Source: an uncultured Eubacteriales bacterium (GTDB taxonomy: Bacteria > Bacillota > Clostridia > Peptostreptococcales > Anaerovoracaceae). Taken from it: DNA of 64,000 nt. The notes beneath the pieces are model-generated. The model made no database searches. It was not told where the DNA came from and worked only from the letters and a program-made list of their open reading frames with translations. Positions 28,066 to 36,721 of the stretch are shown one piece after another (position 1 is the first letter of the stretch; the number at the start of each line of letters is the position of its first letter). The stretch covers positions 21,592-85,591 of the forward strand of contig CACYFZ010000007.1 in assembly GCA_902773835.1 (NCBI GenBank). The letters run 5' to 3'. The position numbers and the translations under genes were made by a program.

Positions 28066-28950
28066 ATGAATTTATTGTCTAATTTGATTTCGGGCCTCAG
28101 TCTCGGGAGCGTATATGCGATTATAGCTCTGGGATACACCATGGTTTACGGTATATCCAAGATGCTTAACTTCGCGCACGGAGATGTCATCATGATCGGA
28201 GGATATATCTCATTTGTTATGACGGTATACCTCGGAATGAATGGCTGGGTGGGCCTTCTGATAGCAATCGTCACATGTACATGCCTCGGAGTGTTGATTG
28301 AAAGACTCGCATACAGACCGCTCAGAGGAACGGGATCGTTGGCGGTGCTGATCACTGCTATCGGAGTGTCATATTTCCTGCAGAATGTCGCTTTGCTCAT
28401 CTGGGGTGCAAACCCTAAAATGTTTACCAGCCTCTTTGACGGCGTAAAAGCATTGCGTTTGGCAGGAGGTAAACTGGTAGTCAGCCCAGAGTCGCTATTT
28501 ACAATCGCGGCTAATATCATAGTAATGATTGTGCTTACACTCTTTGTAAACAAAACCAAGGCAGGTAAAGCAATGAGAGCCGTATCTGAGGATAACGGCG
28601 CAGCACAGCTTATGGGAATCAACGTAAACCAGTCCATATCGCTTACCTTTGCGATAGGATCGGGCCTCGCGGCTGTAGCGGGAGTTCTGATGTGCTCTGC
28701 ATATCCCGTTCTTACACCGACTACCGGTTCCATGCCGGGCATTAAGGCGTTTACGGCTGCCGTATTCGGCGGAATCGGATCAATTCCGGGCGCAATGATC
28801 GGAGGCCTGATTCTCGGTATTATCGAGATCTTTGCAAGGGCTTATGTGTCAACCGAGCTGGCTGATGCCATCGTATTTGCGTGTCTCATCATAGTGCTTC
28901 TCGTCAAGCCGACAGGTCTGCTTGGCAAGAAGGTAAGCGAGAAAGTGTAG
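28066..28950 (+). CDS. livH: Branched-chain amino acid ABC permease LivH
   Basis: A 294-residue permease with about eight membrane helices. Family segments are SLGSVYAIIALGYTMVYGI and LNFAHGDVIMIGGY near the N-terminus, the EAA-like loop around SEDNGAAQLMGINVN, and GGIGSIPGAMIGGLILGI near the C-terminus. It pairs with LivM to form the channel. GAAAGAAG precedes the ATG; livM starts seven bases after the stop codon. Confidence 0.94.
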   Translation: MNLLSNLISGLSLGSVYAIIALGYTMVYGISKMLNFAHGDVIMIGGYISFVMTVYLGMNGWVGLLIAIVTCTCLGVLIERLAYRPLRGTGSLAVLITAIGVSYFLQNVALLIWGANPKMFTSLFDGVKALRLAGGKLVVSPESLFTIAANIIVMIVLTLFVNKTKAGKAMRAVSEDNGAAQLMGINVNQSISLTFAIGSGLAAVAGVLMCSAYPVLTPTTGSMPGIKAFTAAVFGGIGSIPGAMIGGLILGIIEIFARAYVSTELADAIVFACLIIVLLVKPTGLLGKKVSEKV

Positions 28951-28957
28951 GTGAGCC

Positions 28958-30103
28958 ATGGCAGACAGAATATTAAAAACAATAAGTACAAGAGGCCTCA
29001 AAAATGCCGTAAGAGGTAGCGAATATAAGAGAGAGGCGCTCATATCATACGGTATATTGATAATCGGATACATAGTACTGCAACTCGGAGCAGTCGGCGG
29101 CCTGATAGGGCGCAATCTGCAGGGCCAATTCGTTCCGATTTGCGTATACGTTTCACTTGCCGTTTCACTAAACCTCGTAGTAGGCATTTCGGGAGAGCTA
29201 TCCCTCGGACATGCAGGATTTATGGCGGTCGGATGTTACAGCGGAGTTCTGATGTCCAGAATTCTCCTGCCGCATATCGGGTTTGAGCCCGCAATCGTTC
29301 TCGTATCCATGATATTCGGAGCGGTTCTGGCAGCTTTGGCAGGATTCGTTATCGGTATTCCTATTCTGGGTCTCAGAGGAGACTATTTGGCGATAGTAAC
29401 GCTGGCGTTCGGAGAGATAATTGTAAATCTTATGAACGTTATCTACTTTGGTTTTGACAAAGACGGTAAGCTGAAATTCGCATTCAATCATGCGATTGAA
29501 GATATAGAAAACTCTGACAGAATCATCGCCGGTGCGATAGGAGCTACCGGAACAAAGACTATGGTCACGTTTACCATGGGACTGCTTCTCTGCCTGTTTA
29601 CCGTGTTTGTGGTTCTTAACCTGAAGAACTCCAAGCAGGGAAGAGCTATCATGTCTATCAGAGACAACAGAATTGCGGCAGAGTCAATCGGACTTAACGT
29701 CAGGAAATACAAGCTTACGGCTTTTGTTGTAAGTGCTGCTTTGGCCGGTATGGCAGGTACACTGTACGGACTCAACTTCAGTACAGTTGCACCTACCAAG
29801 TTTAACTTCAACACCTCCGTTTTGATTCTGGTATTTGTGGTACTCGGAAGCGTAGGTAATATCTGGGGCGGAATAATCGCCGCATCAATTCTTACGGTTC
29901 TTCCGGAAGTGTTCAGACAGTTCGCAGATTACAGAATGCTGACATATGCTATTGTTCTGATACTGGTAATGATCGCAACATATAACCCGACCATAAAGGC
30001 TAGAGTAAAGGCTGTTTGGACAAAAATTAATCCTGTCAAGAAGAAAGATAAGGATAAAGGTAAAGATAAGAAACGGAAGAAGAGCGGAAAGGAGGTGGCT
30101 TAA
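28958..30103 (+). CDS. livM: Branched-chain amino acid ABC permease LivM
   Basis: The 381-residue second permease. ISGELSLGHAGFMAVGCYSG, IPILGLRGDYLAIVTLAFGE and SIRDNRIAAESIGLNVRKYK are LivM landmarks. An extra hydrophilic N-terminus of about 30 residues precedes the first helix, and the C-terminus ends in a strongly basic tail (KKKDKDKGKDKKRKK) of about 25 residues that is not part of the usual fold. The livG ribosome site AAAGGAGGTG lies in the codons for the end of this tail, and livG begins at the base after the stop. Confidence 0.93.
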   Translation: MADRILKTISTRGLKNAVRGSEYKREALISYGILIIGYIVLQLGAVGGLIGRNLQGQFVPICVYVSLAVSLNLVVGISGELSLGHAGFMAVGCYSGVLMSRILLPHIGFEPAIVLVSMIFGAVLAALAGFVIGIPILGLRGDYLAIVTLAFGEIIVNLMNVIYFGFDKDGKLKFAFNHAIEDIENSDRIIAGAIGATGTKTMVTFTMGLLLCLFTVFVVLNLKNSKQGRAIMSIRDNRIAAESIGLNVRKYKLTAFVVSAALAGMAGTLYGLNFSTVAPTKFNFNTSVLILVFVVLGSVGNIWGGIIAASILTVLPEVFRQFADYRMLTYAIVLILVMIATYNPTIKARVKAVWTKINPVKKKDKDKGKDKKRKKSGKEVA

Positions 30104-31183
30104 ATGGCAGCGGCAAAAGATAAACGCGAAGAAAACCAAGGCGTTAACATCTCCGATTCCGGTCACGGCTATGAAAACAGACAGGAAATCTACTACAACG
30201 ATAATGTCGGCGGAAGAGCCGTGTTCGTGGATTCCAAGGAACAGTATGGGGCGGATGAACCGTACAATGAGCAGGTATTCATACCTGAAAGGGATAAAGA
30301 CAAGAAACCTATTCTGGAGGTTAAGAATCTCGGAATAGATTTCGGAGGTCTGACGGCAGTAGATAATTTCAATCTGACTCTCGGAAGGACTGAGATCGGA
30401 GGACTTATCGGACCAAACGGTGCCGGAAAGACCACCATCTTCAACATGCTCACAAAGGTTTATGAACCTACGAGAGGAGAAATCTTCTTCAACGGAAAGA
30501 GTACAAAAGGAATGAATACGGTGGATATTAACAACGCCGGAATGGCGCGTACCTTCCAGAACATCAGACTTTTTGACAAGCTGACCGTAGAAGAGAATAT
30601 TAAAGCGGCTCTTCATCACAACACGGATTACGGACTCTTTGACGGAATACTTCACACACCGAAGTACAGACATGAAGAGTTCCGAATCAGAAAAGAAGCG
30701 ATGAAGTATCTTAAGATCTTCGGTATGACAAAGACCGCAGATTACAGAGCGGGATCGCTTCCGTACGGCGCTCAGAGAAGACTGGAGATCATGAGAGCCC
30801 TGGCTACAAAGCCGAAACTGCTTCTCCTCGATGAGCCGGCAGCGGGTATGAACCCATCCGAGACTGCCGAACTGATGGAAACAATCAGGGAAATACGAGA
30901 CAGATTCCAGATTGCCGTTTTCCTCATCGAGCACGATATGAATCTGGTAATGAACATTTGCGAGGGTATCGTAGTTCTTAACTACGGACGTGTAATTGCA
31001 AAGGGCTGGCCTGAAGATATTCAGAATAATCCTAAGGTCATCGAAGCCTATCTCGGAAAGGGCGTGGGTGCTAAGAAGAAAAAGAAGAAAGCCAAAGACG
31101 AGGATATAGAAGAAGCTCTGAAGAAGGGCAAACTCGAGTCCAAGGCTTCCGGAAAACCGGATGTAAGGAAGGAGGCTGAATAA
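30104..31183 (+). CDS. livG: Branched-chain amino acid ABC transporter ATPase LivG (extended)
   Basis: One of the two ATPases that drive the importer. The core begins near residue 66 (ILEVKNLGIDFGG), with Walker A GPNGAGKTT, the family insertion FQNIRLFDKLTVEEN, the signature LPYGAQRRLEI and Walker B LLLLDEPAAGMNP. At 359 residues it is about 100 longer than usual LivG: a hydrophilic N-terminal extension of about 65 residues, rich in Asp, Glu, Tyr and Asn, and a C-terminal Lys/Glu-rich tail of about 40. Both extensions look disordered; whether they regulate the transporter is unknown. The stop overlaps the livF start by one base. Confidence 0.92.
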   Translation: MAAAKDKREENQGVNISDSGHGYENRQEIYYNDNVGGRAVFVDSKEQYGADEPYNEQVFIPERDKDKKPILEVKNLGIDFGGLTAVDNFNLTLGRTEIGGLIGPNGAGKTTIFNMLTKVYEPTRGEIFFNGKSTKGMNTVDINNAGMARTFQNIRLFDKLTVEENIKAALHHNTDYGLFDGILHTPKYRHEEFRIRKEAMKYLKIFGMTKTADYRAGSLPYGAQRRLEIMRALATKPKLLLLDEPAAGMNPSETAELMETIREIRDRFQIAVFLIEHDMNLVMNICEGIVVLNYGRVIAKGWPEDIQNNPKVIEAYLGKGVGAKKKKKKAKDEDIEEALKKGKLESKASGKPDVRKEAE

Positions 31184-31893
31184 TGGGCACTGTATTGACT
31201 GTTAAAAACATCAATGTCTACTACGGCGCTATTCACGCCATAAAGGGAGTCTCCTTCGACGTAGACAGAGGGGAGATTGTGACACTTATCGGAGCCAACG
31301 GCGCAGGAAAGTCCACAACTCTGCACACCGTATCAGGTCTGCTCAGAAGTAAGACCGGAGATATAGAATTCCTCGGGGAGTCTATTGCACATACTGCGGC
31401 TCACAAGATTGTATCAAAGGGGATCTCTCACGTTCCGGAAGGAAGAAGAATCTTCCAGGGACTCACTGTAGAAGAGAATCTTCAGATGGGAGCCTTCGTA
31501 ACAAAGAAGGACAGGATAGAGCCTAACCTTGAATACGTATATGAGCAGTTCCCGAGACTCAAGGAGAGAACCAAGCAGATTGCCGGAACGCTCTCGGGAG
31601 GAGAACAGCAGATGCTGGCTATGGGACGTGCTCTTATGTCAGATCCGGAACTTCTGATGCTGGATGAGCCTTCAATGGGACTGGCTCCTATATTGGTAGA
31701 TCAGATCTTTGAGATTATTCAGAATCTCAATAAGGCCGGAACGACCATACTTCTTGTAGAGCAGAATGCTCAGATGGCTCTTTCCGTAGCAGACAGGGCA
31801 TATGTTATCGAAACGGGAAAAATAGCTCTGTCGGGAACCGGAGAGGAACTCGCTAAGTCCGATGAAGTCAGAAAGGCCTATCTCGGAGGTTAG
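31183..31893 (+). CDS. livF: Branched-chain amino acid ABC transporter ATPase LivF
   Basis: A 236-residue ATPase of standard length. Walker A is GANGAGKST, the signature LSGGEQQMLAMGRAL and Walker B LLMLDEPSMGLAP; the D-loop and H-loop regions (LLVEQNAQMALS) follow. It pairs with LivG. The overlapping start and the GGAGG upstream place it last in the livKHMGF operon, which a good terminator closes about 40 bases downstream. Confidence 0.95.
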   Translation: MGTVLTVKNINVYYGAIHAIKGVSFDVDRGEIVTLIGANGAGKSTTLHTVSGLLRSKTGDIEFLGESIAHTAAHKIVSKGISHVPEGRRIFQGLTVEENLQMGAFVTKKDRIEPNLEYVYEQFPRLKERTKQIAGTLSGGEQQMLAMGRALMSDPELLMLDEPSMGLAPILVDQIFEIIQNLNKAGTTILLVEQNAQMALSVADRAYVIETGKIALSGTGEELAKSDEVRKAYLGG

Positions 31894-31933
31894 AGTACTT
31901 GAGTCGCTCAAAGAATTCATAAAAGTTTCACAG

Positions 31934-31962
31934 ACGAAGCGGCTTCGCCGCTTCGTTTTTTT
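31934..31962 (+). terminator. Rho-independent terminator of liv operon
   Basis: ACGAAGCGGC-TTC-GCCGCTTCGT, a perfect 10-bp GC-rich stem, followed by a run of seven T. Confidence 0.93.
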
Positions 31963-32025
31963 ACTCGTAATGTGGTAAAATACTGCTTGCGACAACAAAA
32001 ACAGATAAAAGGGGATAATTAAGAG

Positions 32026-32727
32026 ATGAAGAAATATATAGCAGCTCTTCTGGCGTTGATACTGCTTTTGTCTGCTGCTTTTGCGCTCAGCGCTTGCAAT
32101 AAAAAGGAAGAAAACCAAAAGCTAGTCGAAGATGCGGATAAGTTGCCGGTGAAAGAAGATAAAAAAGATGAAACCGAAGCCAAGCCTGCTGCAAATCCGG
32201 AAGATATAGTAAAGACTATAAACCCGGACGCGGAAGAAACGATAGGTCAGGATATCCCGCTTCAGATTGAGTCTGTTGTATTGTACAAGGACGGGAGCAT
32301 AGAAGTCGTGCCTACGGATGATCTGAAAAAGAACGAGCTGGGAGACAGTAAGGCTACGACGCTTAGACCTTTCGATGAAAGCGGAAAAGCTACAGATATT
32401 TTTCTTTGCAGAATAGGGAACGGCGGATACAGGGTCATCCTCGCTCTTATGGATGACGGAACGATTTCCGCGGTCAATTCTCTTTCGCTGATAGAAGATC
32501 ATATCTGCGTTGTCATGGATAATGTCGCAGGAAGAGATAATTTCGTCGATATTGTTGAAGTTGATAATAACGAAACATACGGCGATAACGGACAGATTGA
32601 GGAGATTGAAGAAGGCTTCAGCATAGTAGGTAAAACCGAAGACGGTGACGAGGTTGTTCTTGACCCGGTACTGCTTTCCGAGAATGCCAGAGCGGTAGCA
32701 GGAGAAGAGGACGAGGAAGAGGAATAG
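32026..32727 (+). CDS. Putative lipoprotein, unknown function
   Basis: A 233-residue protein with a lipoprotein signal peptide (hydrophobic residues 5-22, lipobox LSAC, Cys24), an acidic Lys/Glu/Asp-rich linker (about 25-60) and a globular domain that begins near IESVVLYKDGSIEVVP and ends with a stretch of Glu/Asp. I recognise no family. It probably sits on the outer face of the membrane. AAAGGGG precedes the ATG at a spacing of about 12. It lies alone between the liv terminator and the XpaC-TelA pair. Confidence 0.75.
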   Translation: MKKYIAALLALILLLSAAFALSACNKKEENQKLVEDADKLPVKEDKKDETEAKPAANPEDIVKTINPDAEETIGQDIPLQIESVVLYKDGSIEVVPTDDLKKNELGDSKATTLRPFDESGKATDIFLCRIGNGGYRVILALMDDGTISAVNSLSLIEDHICVVMDNVAGRDNFVDIVEVDNNETYGDNGQIEEIEEGFSIVGKTEDGDEVVLDPVLLSENARAVAGEEDEEEE

Positions 32728-32799
32728 TACTAAATGCAGGTAGCTGTAATATATGGTACAATTAATCGTTGAATCGCATTAATCAGAAAGGACGCATTT

Positions 32800-34356
32800 A
32801 TGGCAGATAATGCTGAACGCAGAGTTGTAATAGACTGGTTTAAAAATGATTTCAGTCGCGAAGCTATGTCTACCACCCGCACCGCAAAGATGCCGGATGG
32901 AACATTGGCATACAACTTTTCAGTTACTAATAATTCCGGTATCGACTTCGACTATTTCAAGTTCAGAGTAAAAGTAATCGATAAGGAAAGCGGAAGAGAT
33001 CTCGGAACGGCATTGATAAATGCCGGCAAATGGGCATACGGGTCGAAGAAAAACTTCAAGTCAAGATTTGCTATTCCTGATGATGTAAGAAACATATCTT
33101 TTGTTATGTTTGCTGAGACAATTGATTATCAGGGCTACACGAACGTCAATGCTGTCGGCGCGGAAAGTGATATGGGAGGAGCCATCGGAAGAGGCGGAGA
33201 AGGCATCGGAGGAGTTTTCGGTGAACTTTTCGGAGTCGGCGGAATGCCGGGCGCAGATCAAAGAACTCCTGCAAGACCTTCCGCTGCTGAGCAGAATGTG
33301 CAAAGAGGACCTTCGCAGAACAACGCTCAGACAAGAACCGCAAGCACTCAGCAGAGAAGCGTAAACCCTGCGGGAAGTGCAACGCAGTCATTCACTCAGA
33401 AAAAGAATGAAAAGAAACTTAATAAAATGAGACTCGGAAAATCAGGATGGATAGTAGCCACCCTGGTAATGGGTTTAATCTTTGTTGTCGGAGCCATCGG
33501 AAGCATCACTTCCGGAGACAATGCCGAAGCAATCGAGGCCGCAGCTATAGCAGCCATTTGCTTTGCGGGATCGGGATATATCAAATATTCTCTCGGAAAG
33601 AAGGCTAAGAGGATAAGGACTTACGAGACGCGGGTTAATACCAAGGGTAATACATCCTTGGACGAGCTTGCCGCGTCGGTGGGAAGACCTTATGAAAAAG
33701 TGGCTGACGAACTCCATCAGATGATAGTGGACGGATTCTTTCCGGGCGCATATGTGGACATGGAGAACAGACTCCTTGTTATGACTGAAAACGGAAAGCC
33801 TATCGAGGATGTGGCCAGGTCCGTGGCTCAGAACAGAAAGGCCAAGAGGAAGGCTGCAAGAGAAGACGGTGTAGTACCTGAATCTCTGGACGACCTGATT
33901 ACGATGACGGACGACTCGGAAATAAAAAGTAAGCTTAAATCCCTCAGAACCATCACAAAGAAGATTGATGCGAGAGTGGAACAGGTGCCTGAACTTGAAA
34001 AACAGGTGAAAGACTTCAGAGAGAACTTTTATCCCGAGGTTGTACGCCTTACAGACGAATACAATGAGAAGATAGTGGATATGGGCAGGTACGGAGAAGA
34101 AAACGTCAAGCCTGAGGTGACGGAGTCTGCGGACGGGTCTCCTGTGCTGAACACCAATCCGAACTATCTGCAGGAACAGGCAAATGAGATTAAGAATCAG
34201 CTTATAAGTCTGATAGATTCCGTGACGGAAGCATCGGAAAACCTTCTTGAGAAACTTCACGAGGACGACATTATGGATATCACTACGGATATCAAGATGC
34301 TGGAGACAACCCTGGCCAGCAAAGGACTGTTGGATTCAGACTTTGACGTAAAATAA
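32800..34356 (+). CDS. XpaC-like protein (5-bromo-4-chloroindolyl phosphate hydrolysis family)
   Basis: A 518-residue protein in three parts: an N-terminal domain (about 1-115, beta-rich: TLAYNFSVTNNSGIDFDYFKFRVKV split by loops), a Gly/Gln/Ser/Thr-rich linker (about 115-205) and a membrane hairpin (about 215-262) leading to a helical C-terminus that matches the XpaC family and its coiled coils. XpaC homologues are encoded beside TelA, as here (the telA gene begins 60 bases downstream). The biochemical role of the family is not settled despite its name. AAAGGA precedes the ATG. Confidence 0.72.
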   Translation: MADNAERRVVIDWFKNDFSREAMSTTRTAKMPDGTLAYNFSVTNNSGIDFDYFKFRVKVIDKESGRDLGTALINAGKWAYGSKKNFKSRFAIPDDVRNISFVMFAETIDYQGYTNVNAVGAESDMGGAIGRGGEGIGGVFGELFGVGGMPGADQRTPARPSAAEQNVQRGPSQNNAQTRTASTQQRSVNPAGSATQSFTQKKNEKKLNKMRLGKSGWIVATLVMGLIFVVGAIGSITSGDNAEAIEAAAIAAICFAGSGYIKYSLGKKAKRIRTYETRVNTKGNTSLDELAASVGRPYEKVADELHQMIVDGFFPGAYVDMENRLLVMTENGKPIEDVARSVAQNRKAKRKAAREDGVVPESLDDLITMTDDSEIKSKLKSLRTITKKIDARVEQVPELEKQVKDFRENFYPEVVRLTDEYNEKIVDMGRYGEENVKPEVTESADGSPVLNTNPNYLQEQANEIKNQLISLIDSVTEASENLLEKLHEDDIMDITTDIKMLETTLASKGLLDSDFDVK

Positions 34357-34416
34357 CAGATAGTAAGTATAGTTAATTATTGTGAGGCTCTGAGAGCCGG
34401 TTATAGGAGGAAAAAT

Positions 34417-35658
34417 ATGGCAGAATTTGAACTCACTCCTGAAGCAATCCAGGAAGAAGCACAGGCTGTTGCGAATGAACTCGCAACGGACGTACAGGAT
34501 GTAGCTGCACAGGCAGCCGCAATGGATCTCGCACCGATGATTGATCTTGAAGCTCCTGCAGAGCAGCGAAAAGAGACGGCTCTCGCTCAATTCACACCGG
34601 ATGAGCAAAGACAAATCAACTCGGTTGCCGAGAGAATTGATATTACGGACAGTAATGCCGTTCTCAGCTATGGTGCAAGTGCACAGAGAAAAGTATCAGA
34701 CTTTGCTGACGGAGCACTTCAGAGCGTAAGAGCTAAGGATATGGGAGAGACCGGACAGGTTCTTTCTTCGCTGCTGGTTGAGCTTAAGCATAACGGAGAG
34801 CCTAAGAAGGGCTTTCTCGGCGGACTGTTCAGCAATGCAAGCAAGAGATTCGAAGAACTTAAAACTCAGTACAGCACTACAGAGCAGAACGTAGACAGAC
34901 TCGTAAAACTTCTGGAAGGACATGAGCAGCAGCTCGTAAAAGATATCGTTCAGCTTGATAAGCTTTACGATAAGAACAAACTGTACTTCAAAGAAGTTTC
35001 TATGTATATCGAGGCAGGAAAGATTAGACTCGAGAAGGCTAAAAACGAAGAACTTCCTGAGCTTGAAGCTAAGGCCAGAGAGACCGGATCGCCGGAAGAT
35101 GCTCAGGCTGCCAAAGATTTTGCAGACATGATCACGAGATTCGAGAAGAAAATTTATGATCTCGAGCTCTCAAGAACTGTCTGCCTTCAGTCCGCACCTG
35201 AAATCAGAATGGTTCAGAACTCAGACACCATTATGTCAGAGAAGATACATTCCACCATAATCAATGTTATTCCTATGTGGAAGACTCAGATGGTCCTGGC
35301 GCTGAACAATTATCATACTCAGGAGGCAGTAAAGGCTCAGCAGGCTGTTACCGAGGCTACTAATGAGATGCTCAAGAAGAATGCTGAGGCACTCCACCAG
35401 AGTACGGTTGATACAGCTAAGGCCAGCGAGAGAGGCATCGTAGATATCGAGACCCTGCAGAATACAAATCAGCAGCTCATCAGCGCGCTTGACGAAATCC
35501 AGCAGATCCAGGAAGACGGAAAGATCGCAAGAGCTGAAGCTGAGAAGGAACTCGTAAGAATCGAGCAGGAACTCAAAGATAAGATGATTGCAATGGCAGG
35601 CAATGTCGGCAAGAGCGCGGAAGAACTCCTGGCTGAAAGAGCTGCCGAAGCTAAATAA
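34417..35658 (+). CDS. telA: TelA-family (toxic anion resistance) protein
   Basis: A 413-residue, almost entirely helical cytosolic protein. IQLDKLYDKNKLYFKEVSMY-type segments, LELSRTVCLQSAPEIRMVQN and MWKTQMVLALNNYHTQEAVK are typical of the TelA family, first linked to tellurite resistance and later to envelope stress and antimicrobial tolerance. AGGAGG precedes the ATG. It follows an XpaC-like gene, the usual partner, and the nuclease gene starts at the base after its stop codon. Confidence 0.9.
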   Translation: MAEFELTPEAIQEEAQAVANELATDVQDVAAQAAAMDLAPMIDLEAPAEQRKETALAQFTPDEQRQINSVAERIDITDSNAVLSYGASAQRKVSDFADGALQSVRAKDMGETGQVLSSLLVELKHNGEPKKGFLGGLFSNASKRFEELKTQYSTTEQNVDRLVKLLEGHEQQLVKDIVQLDKLYDKNKLYFKEVSMYIEAGKIRLEKAKNEELPELEAKARETGSPEDAQAAKDFADMITRFEKKIYDLELSRTVCLQSAPEIRMVQNSDTIMSEKIHSTIINVIPMWKTQMVLALNNYHTQEAVKAQQAVTEATNEMLKKNAEALHQSTVDTAKASERGIVDIETLQNTNQQLISALDEIQQIQEDGKIARAEAEKELVRIEQELKDKMIAMAGNVGKSAEELLAERAAEAK

Positions 35659-36666
35659 ATGAGCAAGAATCAGTATTCGAAAAAGAATAAAAACACAAAG
35701 AGCCGGCGTGGGCCGGCTCTTGCTCTATTGCTTATAATACTCGTCGCCGTAGCATATCTTTGGTTTTCGAATCATAGGATGGGGGAATCCCCGCGTCAGA
35801 CATCCGATTCAGTGCAGCAGACAGAGAAAACATCAACTGCACAGGAGGGTGCCGGCGGTGATTTGGCGGAATATAACGGAAGCAATTATGTTGAAATGAA
35901 CGGAGGCGCTCCCGAGTTTCCTGATGAGGTTTACGAAAAAGCTTCGCTGATCAAAGACGGAGATAAGTGGAAGACGAAGGGGAATCTTCTTGGGACGGTA
36001 GACTCCAACAAACTCACAGCGTACGAGTATTACAGTCCGCTTGACGGTCTCGGAAGATGCGGTGTTGCATACGGATGCCTCGGGCGAGAGACAATGCCTG
36101 AGGAAGATGCAGAGCGCGGAGATATCTCTTCGGTTCATCCGTCCGGCTGGGCCAGGGGCCAAAACTGGGAAAGGTGTCACCTGATTGCCTGGTCTCTTTC
36201 CGCAGAGAATGATAATGAGGGAAACCTTATAACCGGCACACATTACTTGAACTATGAGGGAATGAGACCTTTTGAAGAGGAGACCTCCCGCTATATTTGG
36301 AGCACGGGGAATCACGTTCTCTATATGGCAGAGCCGATGTATGCGGGAGATGAGCTCATAGCCAGAGGGGTGCATATGGTGGGCAGATCCGTTGAAGATA
36401 ACGGCCAAGGATTGTCATTTAACACCTACTGCTTTAATGTAACACCGGGTGCGGAGATAGATTACAAAACCGGGGTAGTCACAACGAGCGAACAAGCTGC
36501 ACAAGACGCAAGACTTTACGTTATTAATAAGAGGTCAAAGGTGTTCCATTATCCTTCCTGCGACGGAGCGAAGGAGATATCCGAACACAACAGAGAAGAA
36601 GTTACTGCTACGAGGCTGGAACTGACATCACAGGGCTATATGCCGTGTGGGGCATGCGAACCTTAG
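35659..36666 (+). CDS. Membrane-anchored DNA/RNA non-specific endonuclease with Ada-like zinc domain
   Basis: A 335-residue EndA/Spd-like nuclease of the beta-beta-alpha-metal fold. The N-terminus has a basic segment and one membrane helix (about 18-37). The nuclease domain shows the active-site block WERCHLIAW (family: D/N-R-G/A-H), then NLITGTHYLN, NHVLYM and IDYKTG. The last 55 residues (FHYPSCDGAKEIS to GYMPCGACEP) match the small Ada-like metal-binding domain often fused to secreted nucleases. It would face outward and degrade DNA, for nutrition or uptake. No ribosome site of its own is evident; it follows telA directly, so translation is probably coupled. Confidence 0.85.
   Translation: MSKNQYSKKNKNTKSRRGPALALLLIILVAVAYLWFSNHRMGESPRQTSDSVQQTEKTSTAQEGAGGDLAEYNGSNYVEMNGGAPEFPDEVYEKASLIKDGDKWKTKGNLLGTVDSNKLTAYEYYSPLDGLGRCGVAYGCLGRETMPEEDAERGDISSVHPSGWARGQNWERCHLIAWSLSAENDNEGNLITGTHYLNYEGMRPFEEETSRYIWSTGNHVLYMAEPMYAGDELIARGVHMVGRSVEDNGQGLSFNTYCFNVTPGAEIDYKTGVVTTSEQAAQDARLYVINKRSKVFHYPSCDGAKEISEHNREEVTATRLELTSQGYMPCGACEP
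35698..35721 (+). repeat. Perfect hairpin in the first codons of the nuclease gene
   Basis: AAGAGCCGGC-GTGG-GCCGGCTCTT, a 10-bp GC-rich perfect stem with a four-base loop, lies in codons 14-21. It is terminator-like without a clean T-run and could reduce expression of the nuclease relative to telA. Confidence 0.7.
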
Positions 36667-36721
36667 GCATCGAATTATTAAAATCTTTATGTTATTATTA
36701 GAGATGGTCGGAGGATATTAA

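Noticed and set aside
33101..33364. Plus-strand ORF of 87 codons inside the XpaC-like gene
   Set aside because: Lies in another frame of the Gly/Gln-rich linker of a real gene; a shadow.
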